The translations under genes were made by a program, and so were the position numbers. This document shows, one piece after another, positions 26,824 through 39,384 of a DNA stretch of 64,000 nucleotides. This stretch comes from Polydactylus sextarius (lineage: Eukaryota; Chordata; Actinopteri; Polynemidae), in assembly GCA_016801845.1 (NCBI GenBank), contig CM028908.1, forward strand, positions 27,666,603 through 27,730,602, given 5' to 3'. Position 1 is the stretch's first letter; each line of letters opens with the position of its first letter. The notes below the pieces were generated by a model. That model made no database searches and was not told the DNA's origin. It saw only the letters and a list, made by a program, of their open reading frames with translations.

Positions 26824-27229
26824 GTGAAGAGCGAAGAGGAAAATGATGAATCTGCTGATGTGGAACAACCTTCATCACCAGTTGTTATAAAACCAGACGT
26901 TGGGTAAGTCTTGTAAAACAGTGTTTTTAATAAACTCTGGGTTCACTTACTAAGTTATCAGTACTTCAGTTTATGTGTAGGGACCCTATTCATGCTACTG
27001 CTGAAGTGAAGTGATATTTTGAGCTTTATTAGTGGTTAAAAAATGACAATTTAGATACGTTTGGCTGACTGCCCCATTTACTTTCATTGTTAACTATTTG
27101 GTTGTGAAAACAAAAGACGGTCAAACTGGATATTACTTCAACCAACGTAACATATCTGTTGAGGGGAGTTTGACTCGTATTCTTGGTGAAACAGACTCTG
27201 GTTCATGTTGCTCTGGACGTCACTTTAAG
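26824..27229 (+). repeat. repeat A copy 4 (near full length)
   Basis: This is the most complete copy: GTGAAGAGCGAAGAGGAAAA, GATGAATCTGCTGATGTGG, the donor-like CGTTGGGTAAGTC, GCCCCATTTACTTTCATTG and GGACGTCACTTTAA. A short open stretch (VVKTKDGQTGYYFNQ...) recurs in copies 3 and 5 but is broken in copy 1. I do not call it a gene. Confidence 0.88.
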
Positions 27230-28840
27230 TTCATCAAAGGTCGGAGTCAGAACGTGTCTGGTAATATTTATAAAACGTTTATTTTGTCTTTTCTCAACCT
27301 TCAGTAGACATGGTTCATGTGTGACCTGAGCTGATTTGTCTAGTTTTTGAATAAACCTGCTGTTCCAGAGACAGTTGTGTCAGTTCACTACTGACATCAA
27401 AGGTGTCAGTTACTTCAGGATTTGATTTCTAACGACGTCTGTTTCTTCAGTGCAGCTCAGTTTATTTAACATCCTCCTCTTATTTACAGTCTGAGCCCCG
27501 ACCATGACAAACCCCGGTCTGGGTCATGTATTGAAAAAGTCAACAATGTCTTGAAGCACATGTTGACTTCATTAACATTTAAAGGAAACTTCAGTCTTCA
27601 GAAGCAGACAAACAAGTGTTTGTATTAATGTGGAGTCACTATGATACCAGATGAAACACGTCTAAACCCCGGCGGTCGTCTCTCTGAGAGGACGCCTGTT
27701 CAACGGTCGCTCACCATCGCTCCTCTGTCCACTGGTTTGATTGACTTCAGTTGGAAGTCAGTTCAGTCTGGATGGGAACTGGTCTGGTCTCCTGGTCCAG
27801 ACTCCAACAGATGTCTCTATAGTATCATTTATTTTGGTTTTACAGTAAAACTTTTCCAACCAGGTTAACGTCTCCATCCTGACCATCACTTCCACGTTGT
27901 TAGCAGAGATTAACCTGGACCGGTGGGAGCCTCCTCATTTTTCAGCCATTTAACTTAATCTCTCTTTTAAAATTGTCCCTACATCAGCTTTTTAATGTGC
28001 GTCTTTTGTGTGTTTTAATATAATAACCTCAGTGAAGCTGGCGACTCCAGGGGACGAACAGTTGCAACATTGGCACGTTGTTCTTCTTAATTGGGGGAAA
28101 CTCTAGATTTTAATTAGACAGAGTCTTGCTAGGTTTGCACAATGTCTCCTCACCTGTGGGTTTAATTATACGACGTGTCGCTCCAGGCGGCGTTTAACTT
28201 AAACACAGAACACAGGGGGTGAAGTCACAAATGAAGTGAGATTGCTCCGTTTTGGCATAAAAGTGTGAATTAAAGTGTCGATGTCTGTTCACACTCCCAG
28301 CGGTGATGAGCAGAGTCTCACCAGATTAGAAATAAAGACCACGCAGATTTAAGATGCAGAAGGTTCAGTCAAGAACGTTCCACCAACGTTCTTCAATCGT
28401 TGGAAATTTTCTATTAGAAAGAAACAAAAGGAAAATGTCCAGTTTCTTCCAGGTTAGTCCAGGTTCAGCAGGTTAGTCCAGACAACCCCTGGTCAGACAT
28501 GTTTTTCAGTTCCTCCTGGAGGAGCCTGTTAAGTTCCCAATAATCTCCCCAGTGGATTCTGATCGACCTGGAGGACGGAGGTGACCACAACAAATACCAA
28601 CGGTTGTTTTACAACAAGCTCCTCGCCCAATCACTTCCACCAACACATGACCTCATCCTGTCAGCTTCTACCCAAAGTTCAAGATCAAAGCTGAGCGTCA
28701 GAAGTTCACAGATGAGTTGGTGAAAACTGTTTTCATTAACATGCTCATGCAAATTTCATCTTTAGTTTGACACAACTGATCACAGATGGTCCATGTTGGT
28801 TTAAAATGTTCAGACAGAAATAAACAATATGACGACGTCG
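27230..28840. other. intergenic, unique
   Basis: No repeat or exon recognised. 28,110-28,260 has balanced composition. Confidence 0.4.
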
Positions 28841-29130
28841 TTAAAGTGACGTCCAGAGCAACATGAACCAGAGTCTATTTCACCATGAAGACGAGTCAAA
28901 CTCCCCTCAACAGATATGTTATGTTGGTTGAAGTAATATCCAGTTTGACCGTCTTTTGTTTTCACAACCAAATAGTTAACAATGAAAGTAAATGGGGCAG
29001 TCAGCCAAACGTATCTAAATTGTCATTTTTTAACCACTAATAAAGCTCAAAGTATCACTTCACTAAGGTCATATCACTTATCGCTTCACAAGGTTGTTCC
29101 AGATCAGCAGATTCATCATTTTTCTCTCTT
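28841..29130 (-). repeat. repeat A copy 5 (left arm of a second inverted pair)
   Basis: This reverse-strand copy runs from TTAAAGTGACGTCCAGAGC to AGATTCATCATTTTT, with an internal deletion between GGTTGTTCCAGATC and the TAATAAAGCTC part. Only ~30 bp separate it from copy 6. Confidence 0.88.
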
Positions 29131-29158
29131 TTCACAGACACATCGACCTGTTGTTCAG

Positions 29159-29432
29159 TAAAATGATGAATCTGCTGATGTGGAACAACCTTCATCACCA
29201 GTTGTTATAAAACCAGACGTTGGGTAAGTCTTGTAAAACAGTGTTTTAATAAACTCTGGGTTCACTTACTAAGTTATCAGTCCTTCAGTTTATGTGTAGG
29301 GACCCTATTCATGCTACTGCTGAAGTGAAGTGATATTTTGAGCTTTATTAGTGGTTAAAAAATGACAATTTAGATACGTTTGGCTGACTGCCCCATTTAC
29401 TTTCATTGTTAACTATTTGGGGAGTTTGACTC
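29159..29432 (+). repeat. repeat A copy 6 (right arm of the second inverted pair)
   Basis: It begins AAATGATGAATCTGCTGATG and jumps from TTGTTAACTATTTGG directly to GGAGTTTGACTC, losing the KTKDGQTGYYF-coding part. With copy 5 it forms a ~590-bp imperfect palindrome. Confidence 0.88.
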
Positions 29433-30089
29433 ATGTGGAGAGAAAACTCAGGACAAGATACCTGATGTTGATGTTGAATAGATAATAAATAAATAAAATA
29501 AATAAATGATAATAAATGAATGTACAGTTTGTGGTCGTGGTCTGTGGTCGAGACGAGAACTAAATAATCCAACACACTGTTTAAAGTGTGATGTGTTAGT
29601 TTCCACCGTTTGTTTGTTTCGACCTCAGTGACATTTAAACTCCAGTCCTCTGACATCTCGACACCACCCGGTGATAAATAACCGTCCCATAAATATCCTG
29701 CTGCAGTTTCTTTCTCCTGAGATGTTCAGCAAAAAAAATAGAAATCTTTATTTACAGCCCATGACAATGTTAAACTGTGTTTCATAACTGCTGTCACAAA
29801 CATTTTGATTGCAAAACAGACATATTTATGATCCGCCACCACAAAACTAAACGTGGAAACAATCTGCCAGACGGGCTTATTTTTCTTATAGTTTATACAC
29901 ATGCAATTCATTTCTCTTCATCCCTGCAGATCAGACTGAGGTGGGCGCTGCAGATTGATAACCTCTGCATTCCTGAATGTCTTCTTTCTCAAAAAAAAAA
30001 AAAAAAAAAAAAAAGAGAGACTTCTGCAAATATATACAGTATGTATATATATACCTCAGTCCCTGGAGCTTATTCACACCAACAAACTT

Positions 30090-30500
30090 CTCATTTGCAT
30101 CAAGGTCAGAGGGATGGGGAGAAGCTGGCAGCCAAACATGAAGCCAGTGCTCTCCCTCAAGTTTCCTCCAACTGTTGTTGAGTTCTTCCAGGGCCAGGGG
30201 CCATTCAGACGCGTTTTTTTTCCTCTTTCTGCCGTCACATGCCAACGTCTCTTGATGCCATGCCAGCATCGCTTAGCCCCAGCCTGGCTGTGACATTCCT
30301 CCTGGCAGGACGAGCCTGTGACTCGGGCGAGATTTTCAAACATTTTCTCTCAAAAGCCCCGATGAGCAAAATTAGGGCTAATTAGTCACCAGGCTGCCAC
30401 GGTTTATTAGGAGTGACAATGGCACGTCTGTAGCTGACAGCACACGTCTCTCTCTCTATCTGTCGCTCGCTGCCGTCAGCAATGACATTACAGACATGGA
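30090..30500. promoter_or_regulatory. possible conserved non-coding element
   Basis: This repeat-free island has a balanced composition unlike the flanks: CCAGGGGCCATTCAGACG, CCATGCCAGCATCGCTTAG, GGGCTAATTAGTCACCAGG with a TAATTAG homeodomain core, and GGTTTATTAGGAGTGACAATGG. It has no splice-bounded reading frame. An enhancer-like role is inference only. Confidence 0.3.
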
Positions 30501-30939
30501 AGACGTTTTTTAAATAAATAATTCTCCATCACATCTGTTATCAATTCACAGTAAACATTTCTCTCATCAGCGCCGAGATGTGTTCGGCTCGTCTGCCAGC
30601 GCCTTTGACAGGGTGATCATTTTGTGCTGAGTGAACAACAGCAGTCGCTCACACATGCAACGTTCTTCACTGCTGAGGTTTTTTTTTTTGGCGTTTGGCT
30701 TCGTGTTGCCAGTTGGTCGACGTGTAGACGAATCCAGACAGTTATCACGAACTGAAGCAACCAGGCGCTAACGTTTGAGCCGTGAGAAGCAGAAGAAACA
30801 AGATGTAACGACCAGTATCAGTGGCAGCTGGTGATAAATATTTGCCTTTATTTTACCAGAGGATGAGGGAGGGTGGGGTCTATTACCACAGTTGTTGTCT
30901 GTAACACTTCAGTGCAGGGAAATCATTAAAGATCATTAC

Positions 30940-31576
30940 TAACATCTCATCCAGCCAAAACATGAGCAGGTGAAACCAGGTAAACTTCATCCTCAGCTAG
31001 TTTCCTGCTGCTGGATGTTTAAATCAGTTGGTCTGGACATGTTTTTTCTCTAAATGTTTCTGTATGAAAGGATGTTTGGTAAAAACAAACTAAACTAAAC
31101 TTCATTCATTGACCGGTGTCGAGAACCAATCACAATCAATAAACAGGAACTAGACGGAGCCAATGAGAGAGCAGCCTCAGGTCACCTGCTTGTCAGAAGT
31201 TTAAGGATCAACATTCGTTAGTCCGACACCATGTGACCAGGAAGTGATTCACTAATTATACCAACTAGTTTTTAATAAAACATACAAGTCACATCAGTGT
31301 GTTAGTAACTGATTTTGATTAATTATCATTTTCATTATCTAGTTAATTTTTGTTTAACAGAGGTAGTGTTGTTGATGGGCGGAGCTGGTGCGTTCACATA
31401 AAACCTCATAGAGAATGAACTGAGGCCTGTTAATGTTACGTTACAGTCAATGGGAGAGTTGTTGTGTCAATGTCAACCTGGCTGAAAACACACACAAGGG
31501 GGCGGGGTTTAAAGCACGACTTTATCCTGATTGGACAATGATATTCAGAGGCAGATCAGATGGTCGACAGTATGAA
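30940..31576 (+). repeat. repeat E copy 1
   Basis: This ~637-bp segment recurs in reverse at 44,584-45,281. It includes CATGAGCAGGTGAAACCAGG, CCATGTGACCAGGAAGTG, GGGCGGAGCTGG and CAAGGGGGCGGGGTTTAAAG. The two copies differ by an ~80-bp replaced block and point changes. Confidence 0.85.
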
Positions 31577-32429
31577 CGAACCGTCGGTGTCCAGTAGACG
31601 TGAAGCTTCTCAGATAATACATGTTCCCTTTTGGTTTTAGTTTTCATCAGCTCCTAAAGATAATGTCCAACTGTCTGATTTTCTGCTTCTGTCACTAGAG
31701 GAAAAGCTCTGATCAACCCAGTGTGAACTTCCTGCCCAGGTCAGAAACAACGAGCTTTATAGTGTCTAATCAAGTATTTGACAGCGCTGGCAGACAAACC
31801 ACAAAACCACTTTTTTTCATACAGTGTAATTTCACACAAAGTGAAGATAAAGATTCAAAAAGATGCTTCAAATTCGTATCAGACTTGACAAAAGATATTG
31901 GTTCAACTTTGCTCCGTCAGAATATTCTCCTCAGTCAGTGAAAATCACAAATTGAGCTCATCAAAGCAACAAAGATGGAAGATAAAACTTCTGTAGTTTA
32001 ACAGACAGATCTGATCAGAGAAGCAGCAGGACCAGGTCAGTCCAGGATCTGGTTTTAGTTTTTGAGGATAGTTAACTTCATGTTTGGTCTAAACAAGGTC
32101 CTGTTTGTTAGTAACAATGAATTCTGAGTGTTACTGACAAGGTCAACTGGTTTTGTTTGACAAACTGGAGACTCAGAAGCATCTTTCTCTAACTGTAAAC
32201 AATGAGCTTCTGTCACCTGAACCAGTCTAGAGGTCTGGATGAAAACCTCTTGGATCCTGATCAGACCGTTTCACCATCAACCCCAACCTGCTCCTGACGC
32301 CTCACAGATGTTAATGTAACTACTCCGTCATTTAAAATGGACTTGACATCTGGTGATTTGAGCACATTTCTACAAGATCCTGTCGACTGAACTCTTTAGA
32401 TGTAGTTATTAGTTTTAACGTTGGGTAAC
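31577..32429. other. intergenic, nothing recognised
   Basis: Unique sequence without a supported feature. Confidence 0.45.
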
Positions 32430-32712
32430 GTTTGATCAGAGCTTCAGTGATGAGTTGGTCCTTTGGGTTGGAGATGAGTTCATGAGTCTTGTTGATGAAC
32501 CGGTAGAGAAGCAGGTGTCAAACTGGACCAAGACCTTCATCCTCTGGTCATGACCTCTGAAGCTAAGATGAACTGGTAGGAGATGTCAAGGTCGTATTTA
32601 TCTCATTATATATCCATCTAGTCTTGGAACAGCTCTAGATCCTCCAGGAGGACCTGGACCTGGACTTGGACCTGGACTACCTTGTTGACCTGCTGCCACT
32701 GAGGCCTGATCC
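32430..32712 (+). mobile_element. 5'-truncated LINE 3' end (same type)
   Basis: The recognisable part is 32,600-32,705: CATCTAGTCTTGGAACAGC, CCTCCAGGAGGACCTGGACC and ACCTTGTTGACCTGCTGCCAC. The upstream limit is uncertain. Confidence 0.6.
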
Positions 32713-34603
32713 TGGATCAGTGGTCAACAGACGACATCTCCTTTATCTATAACATCTATACTTTTCTTCTTGAAGCAGCTGTTTTAAAAACCGTTCGACT
32801 TGTTTGATTCTATCAGTGGATTTTATTGATTTTATATCAAATAAAATAAAAACCATCTCTGTTTTCTCATTGTAAATGTTGCCGTCGCAGTAGATCAGTG
32901 TCTCTCTCTCTCTGTCACTCTTCTGTCCCTCTCTCGTCCCTCACTCTCTTCCTCGGGGTCTTTTATAAAAACCATATTAGTTGGACGTAAGTAGCAGCAA
33001 CAGCCGTTGGCGACGTGGGCCGGGCCGAGGGACCTTAATTAAGAGACCCATTTATAGTTCCTCATGCCAGAACGGCAACGTAGCCGCTGCAGCTTTTAGT
33101 TTTGACACCGCTCTGTCTGCCTCGTCCCCCGTCTGACTTCCTGTCCCCACATTGCTCTGCAGGGCCCGACTGACCTTCTGAGAGGCTGTAATGAGGAGCA
33201 GAGCAGCACCGGGGCTGAGTGACGACCGTGGCAGCGTGAGGAGTTCACCCGACACTAAACCTGGTGGCAGGAGCCACCGTCGACGCTTTGGTTTGGAGAA
33301 TTTTATACGAACGTCGCGTGAAGCTGAAGTCACTGCTGAATTCTGGAGACGGACGATGAAACAGCGGTGTTATTTTTACTGAGCTTGTGTTCGATCATTT
33401 TCAAACGCTGCATCGTGTCAAACACATTATCCACATGTTCTCACATTGTCAGCGGTGACGCGACCTCTGAGACTGTCTCTTATATAACATCAGAAGTTTG
33501 TCACCAGCAGGTCAAACTCTGCTCACTGACATATCTCTGACTCCTCATGTTGGTGGTGATAACACGACTTTTTCCTCATGTAACACCACGTGCTTTACGT
33601 TCCTAGATGAATTAACATGATCTCCTCTCTCAGTTTTACACATTCAGACCCACAAGTAGATACCGTGTAGTAATTACAGTTGCTGGGATCTTTGACACGA
33701 AGGAATCAACAACTGAAAATTAGTCACAAAGAGTCGACACCTCGAACAGACGTGACGGGAAGTTGATGACAACCAATTAAAGAGCGACTCCGTCATGTGT
33801 GAACATATATCCTTTGTTTTTTGTTTTAGATTGTTGAACTTTCGATGTTATTTCCTCGAAAACCACGACTGAACATTTTAATCATGACAACGTCACAAAT
33901 GAGTGTAACAACATGGAAACGTCTGATATTTGTCTCTTATAATTTAAACCTACAAGATTTTTAGAGAAAATAAATTCAACAGTAAATGTGAATAGAAACA
34001 AGTTCAACAGTCGACTCTTCTGGACGTTGATGAAGGCGTCAGACACCAACAGAGGTGTGTGACAGTCTGATGACATAGAGTCATGTTGGTGAGACTCCTG
34101 GTTGTTGTTGAAAGAGATGTTCTGCCTCTTTAGTGACACAACAACGCTGTTTACTTTGACGTTAGAAATCTGCTCTGATCACTTAGTTTATCAGCTGCCT
34201 GGTCAGACTCACCACTACCACCACATCTACACTAACGTAGACACTGTTTGGTTCATTTATTAACAACTGACGTTAACTCAGAGACTCTGACAGGAGGATA
34301 CAGGTTCACATGTGACACATTGACCCTCAAACTGTGTCATGATTTGGGGAAAGTGAAGTGCATCATTTTACCAGTTTCTAGGATGAAAAGAACAAAACCT
34401 CAGAAGATTCAGACTTGAACCGTGAAGCTGCTGGACGAGACTCGGAGACGAAAACTATAATTAACAACAAAAGCCAAAGTCATGAACTCATGTCTCTGTC
34501 TGACACAGACGGGATTTAGGTTCAGATTTTAGAAACTCAATTAAATCTCTTGGTGTTTTATCTGCAGACGCAGACGCTTTCACTCGTGAAGCTTTCACTT
34601 GTC
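32713..34603. other. intergenic, unique
   Basis: 32,995-33,360 is GC-richer (GGGCCGGGCCGAGGGACC, CTTAATTAAGAG) with no splice-bounded frame. The remainder is AT-rich. Confidence 0.4.
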
Positions 34604-34630
34604 AGACACACACACACACACACACTCTCA

Positions 34631-34666
<36 letters not shown>
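34604..34666. repeat. (CA)n microsatellite pair
   Basis: (CA) at 34,604-34,624 and 34,632-34,666, split by TCTCAGA. Confidence 0.97.
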
Positions 34667-34668
<2 letters not shown>

Positions 34669-35012
34669 AATGATGCATCTAATTTACTGTAACACCAGGG
34701 ATCAGTCACCAAGACCCAGACCCAGATCCTGACCCACTACAACCTGAGACCAGAACCTGGACGACACCGTTAGAAATGAACCAAACCTGAACACGGATCA
34801 ACGACCGTTTGTTCTTCAATCTTCAGTTAATGAAGATGATAAACTCACGTCTGTTTATCTATAAACAGACATCAGGGTGCTACAATCCTCCGTTCACTAC
34901 TTGTCTTCGGTTTGGACCGAAAATGAGACGGTGACGGTGACATTCACACACGTGTGAAATTCATTATGTCACGTAGTGATTCATGAGCTGCACCACGACC
35001 CCAGGCAGTGAT

Positions 35013-35380
<368 letters not shown>

Positions 35381-36203
35381 CCGATGATGGAGGGTGTGTG
35401 TGTTCAGTCCGACGCTGACGTAGATAATAACGTTACCTTCGCTGCTTTTTAATTTCAAACAGAAGGAAATTTAATTGCGACGTTGAAATGATTTATATTC
35501 CGTTGTCGTGGTCCAGCTCCTCTGTTCTATACGATAACAACATACAACCACTAGAGCCGTGTCTCTCATTTTATTTATAGCCCACGTTGAGATTTTAACA
35601 GTGGTTCAGCTCCTCAGAGACGTCGGTAACATCCACATCACCGTCCACATCAATCTGCTCTTAACTCTGTAACTGAGGCTAATGAACAACACGTGAACGT
35701 CTCTTATTAAATCTCAGCTTCATATGAAACATGTAACATCCATCTCACCAGGACGGTCACATTTATATCAATGAACAAACACGTTGCTGATTTATAATCA
35801 GAAACAGAGGCTGAGGGGGCGGCTGACAGAGTAAAATAAGTTAAAGGAACATTACAACAATTCCAGTCTCTACATGTTTAATTCAACAGCCTCAGGGAGG
35901 TTGGTTTGTTTATGTGAGGAAGCTTCGACGTTCCCGGCAGATACACGTCATAACAGAGGAACAAACAGAGTCAGGGGAAGATTTAGAAAGAAAACGTTGG
36001 ACGATTTGACAACAAACGATATACACGGAGCTGGTGCTGGATCTACCTGACATAACAAACAGAAATATAAATAAATAAAAAGTTGCACAGAAACAAGTGT
36101 AAACATGTTGGTCTGTAGATGTTCAGCTGAAACATTTAGAAGCTACAACTTCAAAAGCACCGAAGCTGCTTTTAGTTTTAAGTCGAAGACGCTGGAGACA
36201 TGA
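35381..36203. other. intergenic, nothing recognised
   Basis: Unique AT-rich sequence. Confidence 0.45.
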
Positions 36204-36233
36204 CGGAGGAGGAGGAGGAGGAGGAGGAGGAGT
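36204..36233. repeat. (GGA)n
   Basis: Nine pure units. A similar short run is at 40,992-41,011. Confidence 0.95.
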
Positions 36234-36305
36234 AGTTACAGTAGATGTCTAATAACGTCCAGAGCTGTGATCACACAAACTGAACTGAATTAAAGTCTAA
36301 GAGTC

Positions 36306-36445
36306 GATCAGAATCAGAATCAGCTTTATTGGCCAAGTATGTGAACACATACAAGGAATTTGGCTACGGTTCTATTCCTTTGCTCCATTATGGTTTAAAC
36401 ATACAACAGAAAAACACAGAATAAACATTATATACAGAAAATTAT
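36306..36445 (+). mobile_element. retroelement fragment with CAGCTTTATTGGCCAAG
   Basis: AATCAGAATCAGCTTTATTGG followed by CAAGTATGTGAACACATAC and AAGGAATTTGGCTACGG is a widespread fish interspersed repeat. I recognise the pattern but not its family with certainty. It abuts repeat C copy 2. Confidence 0.6.
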
Positions 36446-36449
36446 ATCA

Positions 36450-36782
36450 TCTTCCTGTTTCACTGCTCGTCTCTAGAAACAAAGTGTTGAGGTGAAAACG
36501 TTCCTCTACTTCACCGTCACACGTCATCACAAGTCGTCACTAGTTGCTACGTGAAGACGATGAGACACGTCTCCATGACGACCGAACGACAACAAACAAA
36601 GATGGCGTCTACAGACTCGTTTATGTCCAGTTGGTGACAGATTAAAAACTGACAAGATGTTTGTTACATTAATAAAGATCCTGTTATCAGATGAATGAAA
36701 ACGTTAGCAAAGAGACGACTAGCGACTGATAGGAAATGCTAACGCTAACGTTATTGATTAGCAGTTAGCGATAAGTTAGCTT
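36450..36782 (+). repeat. repeat C copy 2
   Basis: It matches copies 1 and 3 from CTTCCTGTTTCACTGCTCG through CCATGACGACCGAACGAC to GCGATAAGTTAGC, with a few substitutions. Confidence 0.8.
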
Positions 36783-37180
36783 AACTTTTTTGTCTACTTT
36801 AGGTAGAGTGATCTAGAAGAGAATCCAGAGTCAGTCTACTGATGTGTCATGAAGATAAATTCAGATCAGTGACATCAGACACTTTTGATCATGTGACTGG
36901 AGCTCGTTGGTTTATTTTGGTTGAATAGCTCAGGCTGTTAAACTAAGACGTGTTTAGACTTCATGTCTGTCAGGATTTAGTTTTACTTCACAGATAAAAA
37001 TAAAAACAACAAATATGAGCTGATGAAATACTCAACACGTTCAGACTGGTGACATCATAGAGATGAAATCAACCTTCAGGACAAAACCAGGTGGAGAAGT
37101 AAGTCTGGTTTGTTTGGTATTAAACTGCAGATATTATCTGTCGAGTATCTTTTACAGGGTTAAAACAGGTCAATGTGTTT

Positions 37181-37552
37181 GTGAAGAGCGAGAAAAAAGA
37201 TGAATCTGCTGATGTGGAACAACCTTCATCACCAGTTGTTATAAAACCAGACGTTGGGTAAGTCTTGTAAAACAGTGTTTTAATAAACTCTGGGTTCACT
37301 TACTAAGTTATCAGTACTTCAGTTTATGTGTAGGGACCCTATTCATGCTACTGCTGAAGTGAAGTGATATTTTGAGCTTTATTAGTGGTTAAAAATTGAC
37401 AGTTTAGATACGTTTGGCTGACTGCCCCATTTACTTTCATTGTTAACTATTTGGTTGTGAAAACAAAAGACGGTTAAACTGGATATTACTTCAACCAACG
37501 TAACATGTCTGTTGAGGGGAGTTTGACTCGTATTCATGGTGAAACAGACTCT
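37181..37552 (+). repeat. repeat A copy 7
   Basis: It starts GTGAAGAGCGAGAAAAAAG and is almost complete to GGTGAAACAGACTCTG, where it stops about 30 bp short of the usual CACTTTAA end. Confidence 0.88.
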
Positions 37553-38137
37553 GTCGCCGTTGACAGTAAAACAACTTGAGGTAACATAGTGACTTGATCA
37601 ACAATCTTCTATAGAATCAGTCTGGACATTTACAAAGTTGAGACACGTTGGTTTGTCTGTAGGATCCCTCTCCTCACTACCACAAGTCACATGTTAGTTT
37701 GAGTCTGACACTGGTTTAAAACATAGACATTTGTCTCCACTCAACTCTATGTTCCTCACACTGTCGTTATGACTCTTTAGGTTGAAATTACAAAACATCA
37801 ACTTTCTCTAAACTCATTATCATGTGGAAATACACCTAGAAAGACTGGAACTGATCTTTACGTTATGGACACATGACTTCCTCTAAATACATGAAGTCAT
37901 CCAGACCCAACATAGTGTCTGTCGCCAACAAACCAGCACATTTCTCAACAACCCGGACAATAAAAGCACAAACACACGCGACTTCACAACGACAGTGAAT
38001 GAACAGTCTCTTCATCTAAGACAAATAAAACAAAAGTCTTTGACTCACCATCGTATCGATCATAGTGTCCTGACGACGCGTTGATCCAATCAGCGCATCA
38101 GCAATAAAAACTTTAATCCCGCTAATAAACACACGCG

Positions 38138-38174
<37 letters not shown>

Positions 38175-39045
38175 ATCCATATGTGTGGCGGTAAAAGTGT
38201 CGTCTCGACGTGAATCAACCAGCCTCATCACTTGTCCCTGGTTTAAAACCTTTAGTTGATGATGATTGGTCGGTCAGGGACCAACCTGGAGTGACCACGT
38301 GATTAAATACAGAGATAGAAGGAAAATAATAATTTTAATAATGAAACATACTAATTTTTATATAGAAGCTCAGTTCCACCAGTAAAAATAAAGAAATATA
38401 ATAAAATAAGTGGAAATTAAGAGACAGACAGTGCGCATGCGCACGACGTCGTTACCTAGCAACATGACGTAGAGGCGGTTCATCTGAATGTTACAGTCAG
38501 ATACAACTATAAAGACTATGAACTTAAACTGATGAATCATTATTGACACTAACTGCTGATGAACCAGGTGGTTTTATTTTAGTTTTGTAGAAACGTCCAC
38601 GACTCGTCATCATCTACAGACGCTGACGGACAAAATGAATGAATGTCGTCAACATGACTAATGATGTTTCCAGTGTTTTATAAACACACACGTGTCGTGA
38701 ATGTGTTGATTGATCAGAAATCAATGAATAGCTCCAGCTGATGTTGATGGAGCAGGATTGTTTCATGTCACTGAATCACTGGTGTAAAACTGACGTCATG
38801 TAACACGTCGTTCATCAACTCTGTTCACTGTTTTGTTTCCTATCTCCTGCAGACTGAACTCACCCTTTTATTGACGACTTCATGTCACGAGGTGATGACT
38901 GGACGTCAGTGGCGCATGCACACTTTAATATCTGGTGGAAATGAGCCTCCAAAGTGAAGTGAAAGTAGTGTTGTTGTGTTTGGGGCAGATATGTAACCTG
39001 AGTGATCTGTTAAAGAAACAACCCAGGACACAAACGTTCATGTTT
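37553..39045. other. intergenic, unique apart from one microsatellite
   Basis: It contains the (CA)(TA) run at 38,139 and otherwise nothing recognised. Confidence 0.45.
38139..38174. repeat. (CA)n(TA)n
   Basis: CA run passing into ATATATATATA. Confidence 0.95.
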
Positions 39046-39253
39046 CCACATGTCAAAGACTGTGGTTGTAGTGTAACAGACGTTGGTCATTGTTGGTTCA
39101 TTCAGTCTCAGAAGAAGCAGGTGAAGGTCTTTGGTTTGACTATGTCATAGTTATGGTTTAACACACTAGTTAAAAAGTAAAGGTCAACAAGGTGAAGACT
39201 TTAGTCTTGACTGTGGTGATGTTGGGTCTTGTTGGACCAGTTATGTTGATGTT
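39046..39253 (+). repeat. repeat F copy 1, left arm of a perfect inverted repeat
   Basis: By eye these 208 bp are the exact reverse complement of 42,193-42,400, from CCACATGTCAAAGACTGTGG to CCAGTTATGTTGATGTT. A diverged relative of the first ~25 bp (TCAAAGACTGTGGTTGTGG) is at 6,039-6,064. Confidence 0.92.
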
Positions 39254-39296
39254 TTGACGTCATGTTGTTTTTTCTTCTTCACCTCTAACCTGGTCC

Positions 39297-39372
39297 ATAT
39301 AGAGGCCGTACATCCTCCTGATACTCTGACAACACTGGGACAAATCTGTCCTCTAATGATGTGATATCTGGG
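39297..39372 (+). repeat. repeat G fragment 2
   Basis: CATATAGAGGCCGTACATCC...ATGTGATATCTGGG, immediately upstream of a LINE-tail segment. The order G then LINE tail suggests both belong to one truncated element. Confidence 0.65.
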
Positions 39373-39384
39373 TAGTGACAGAGA

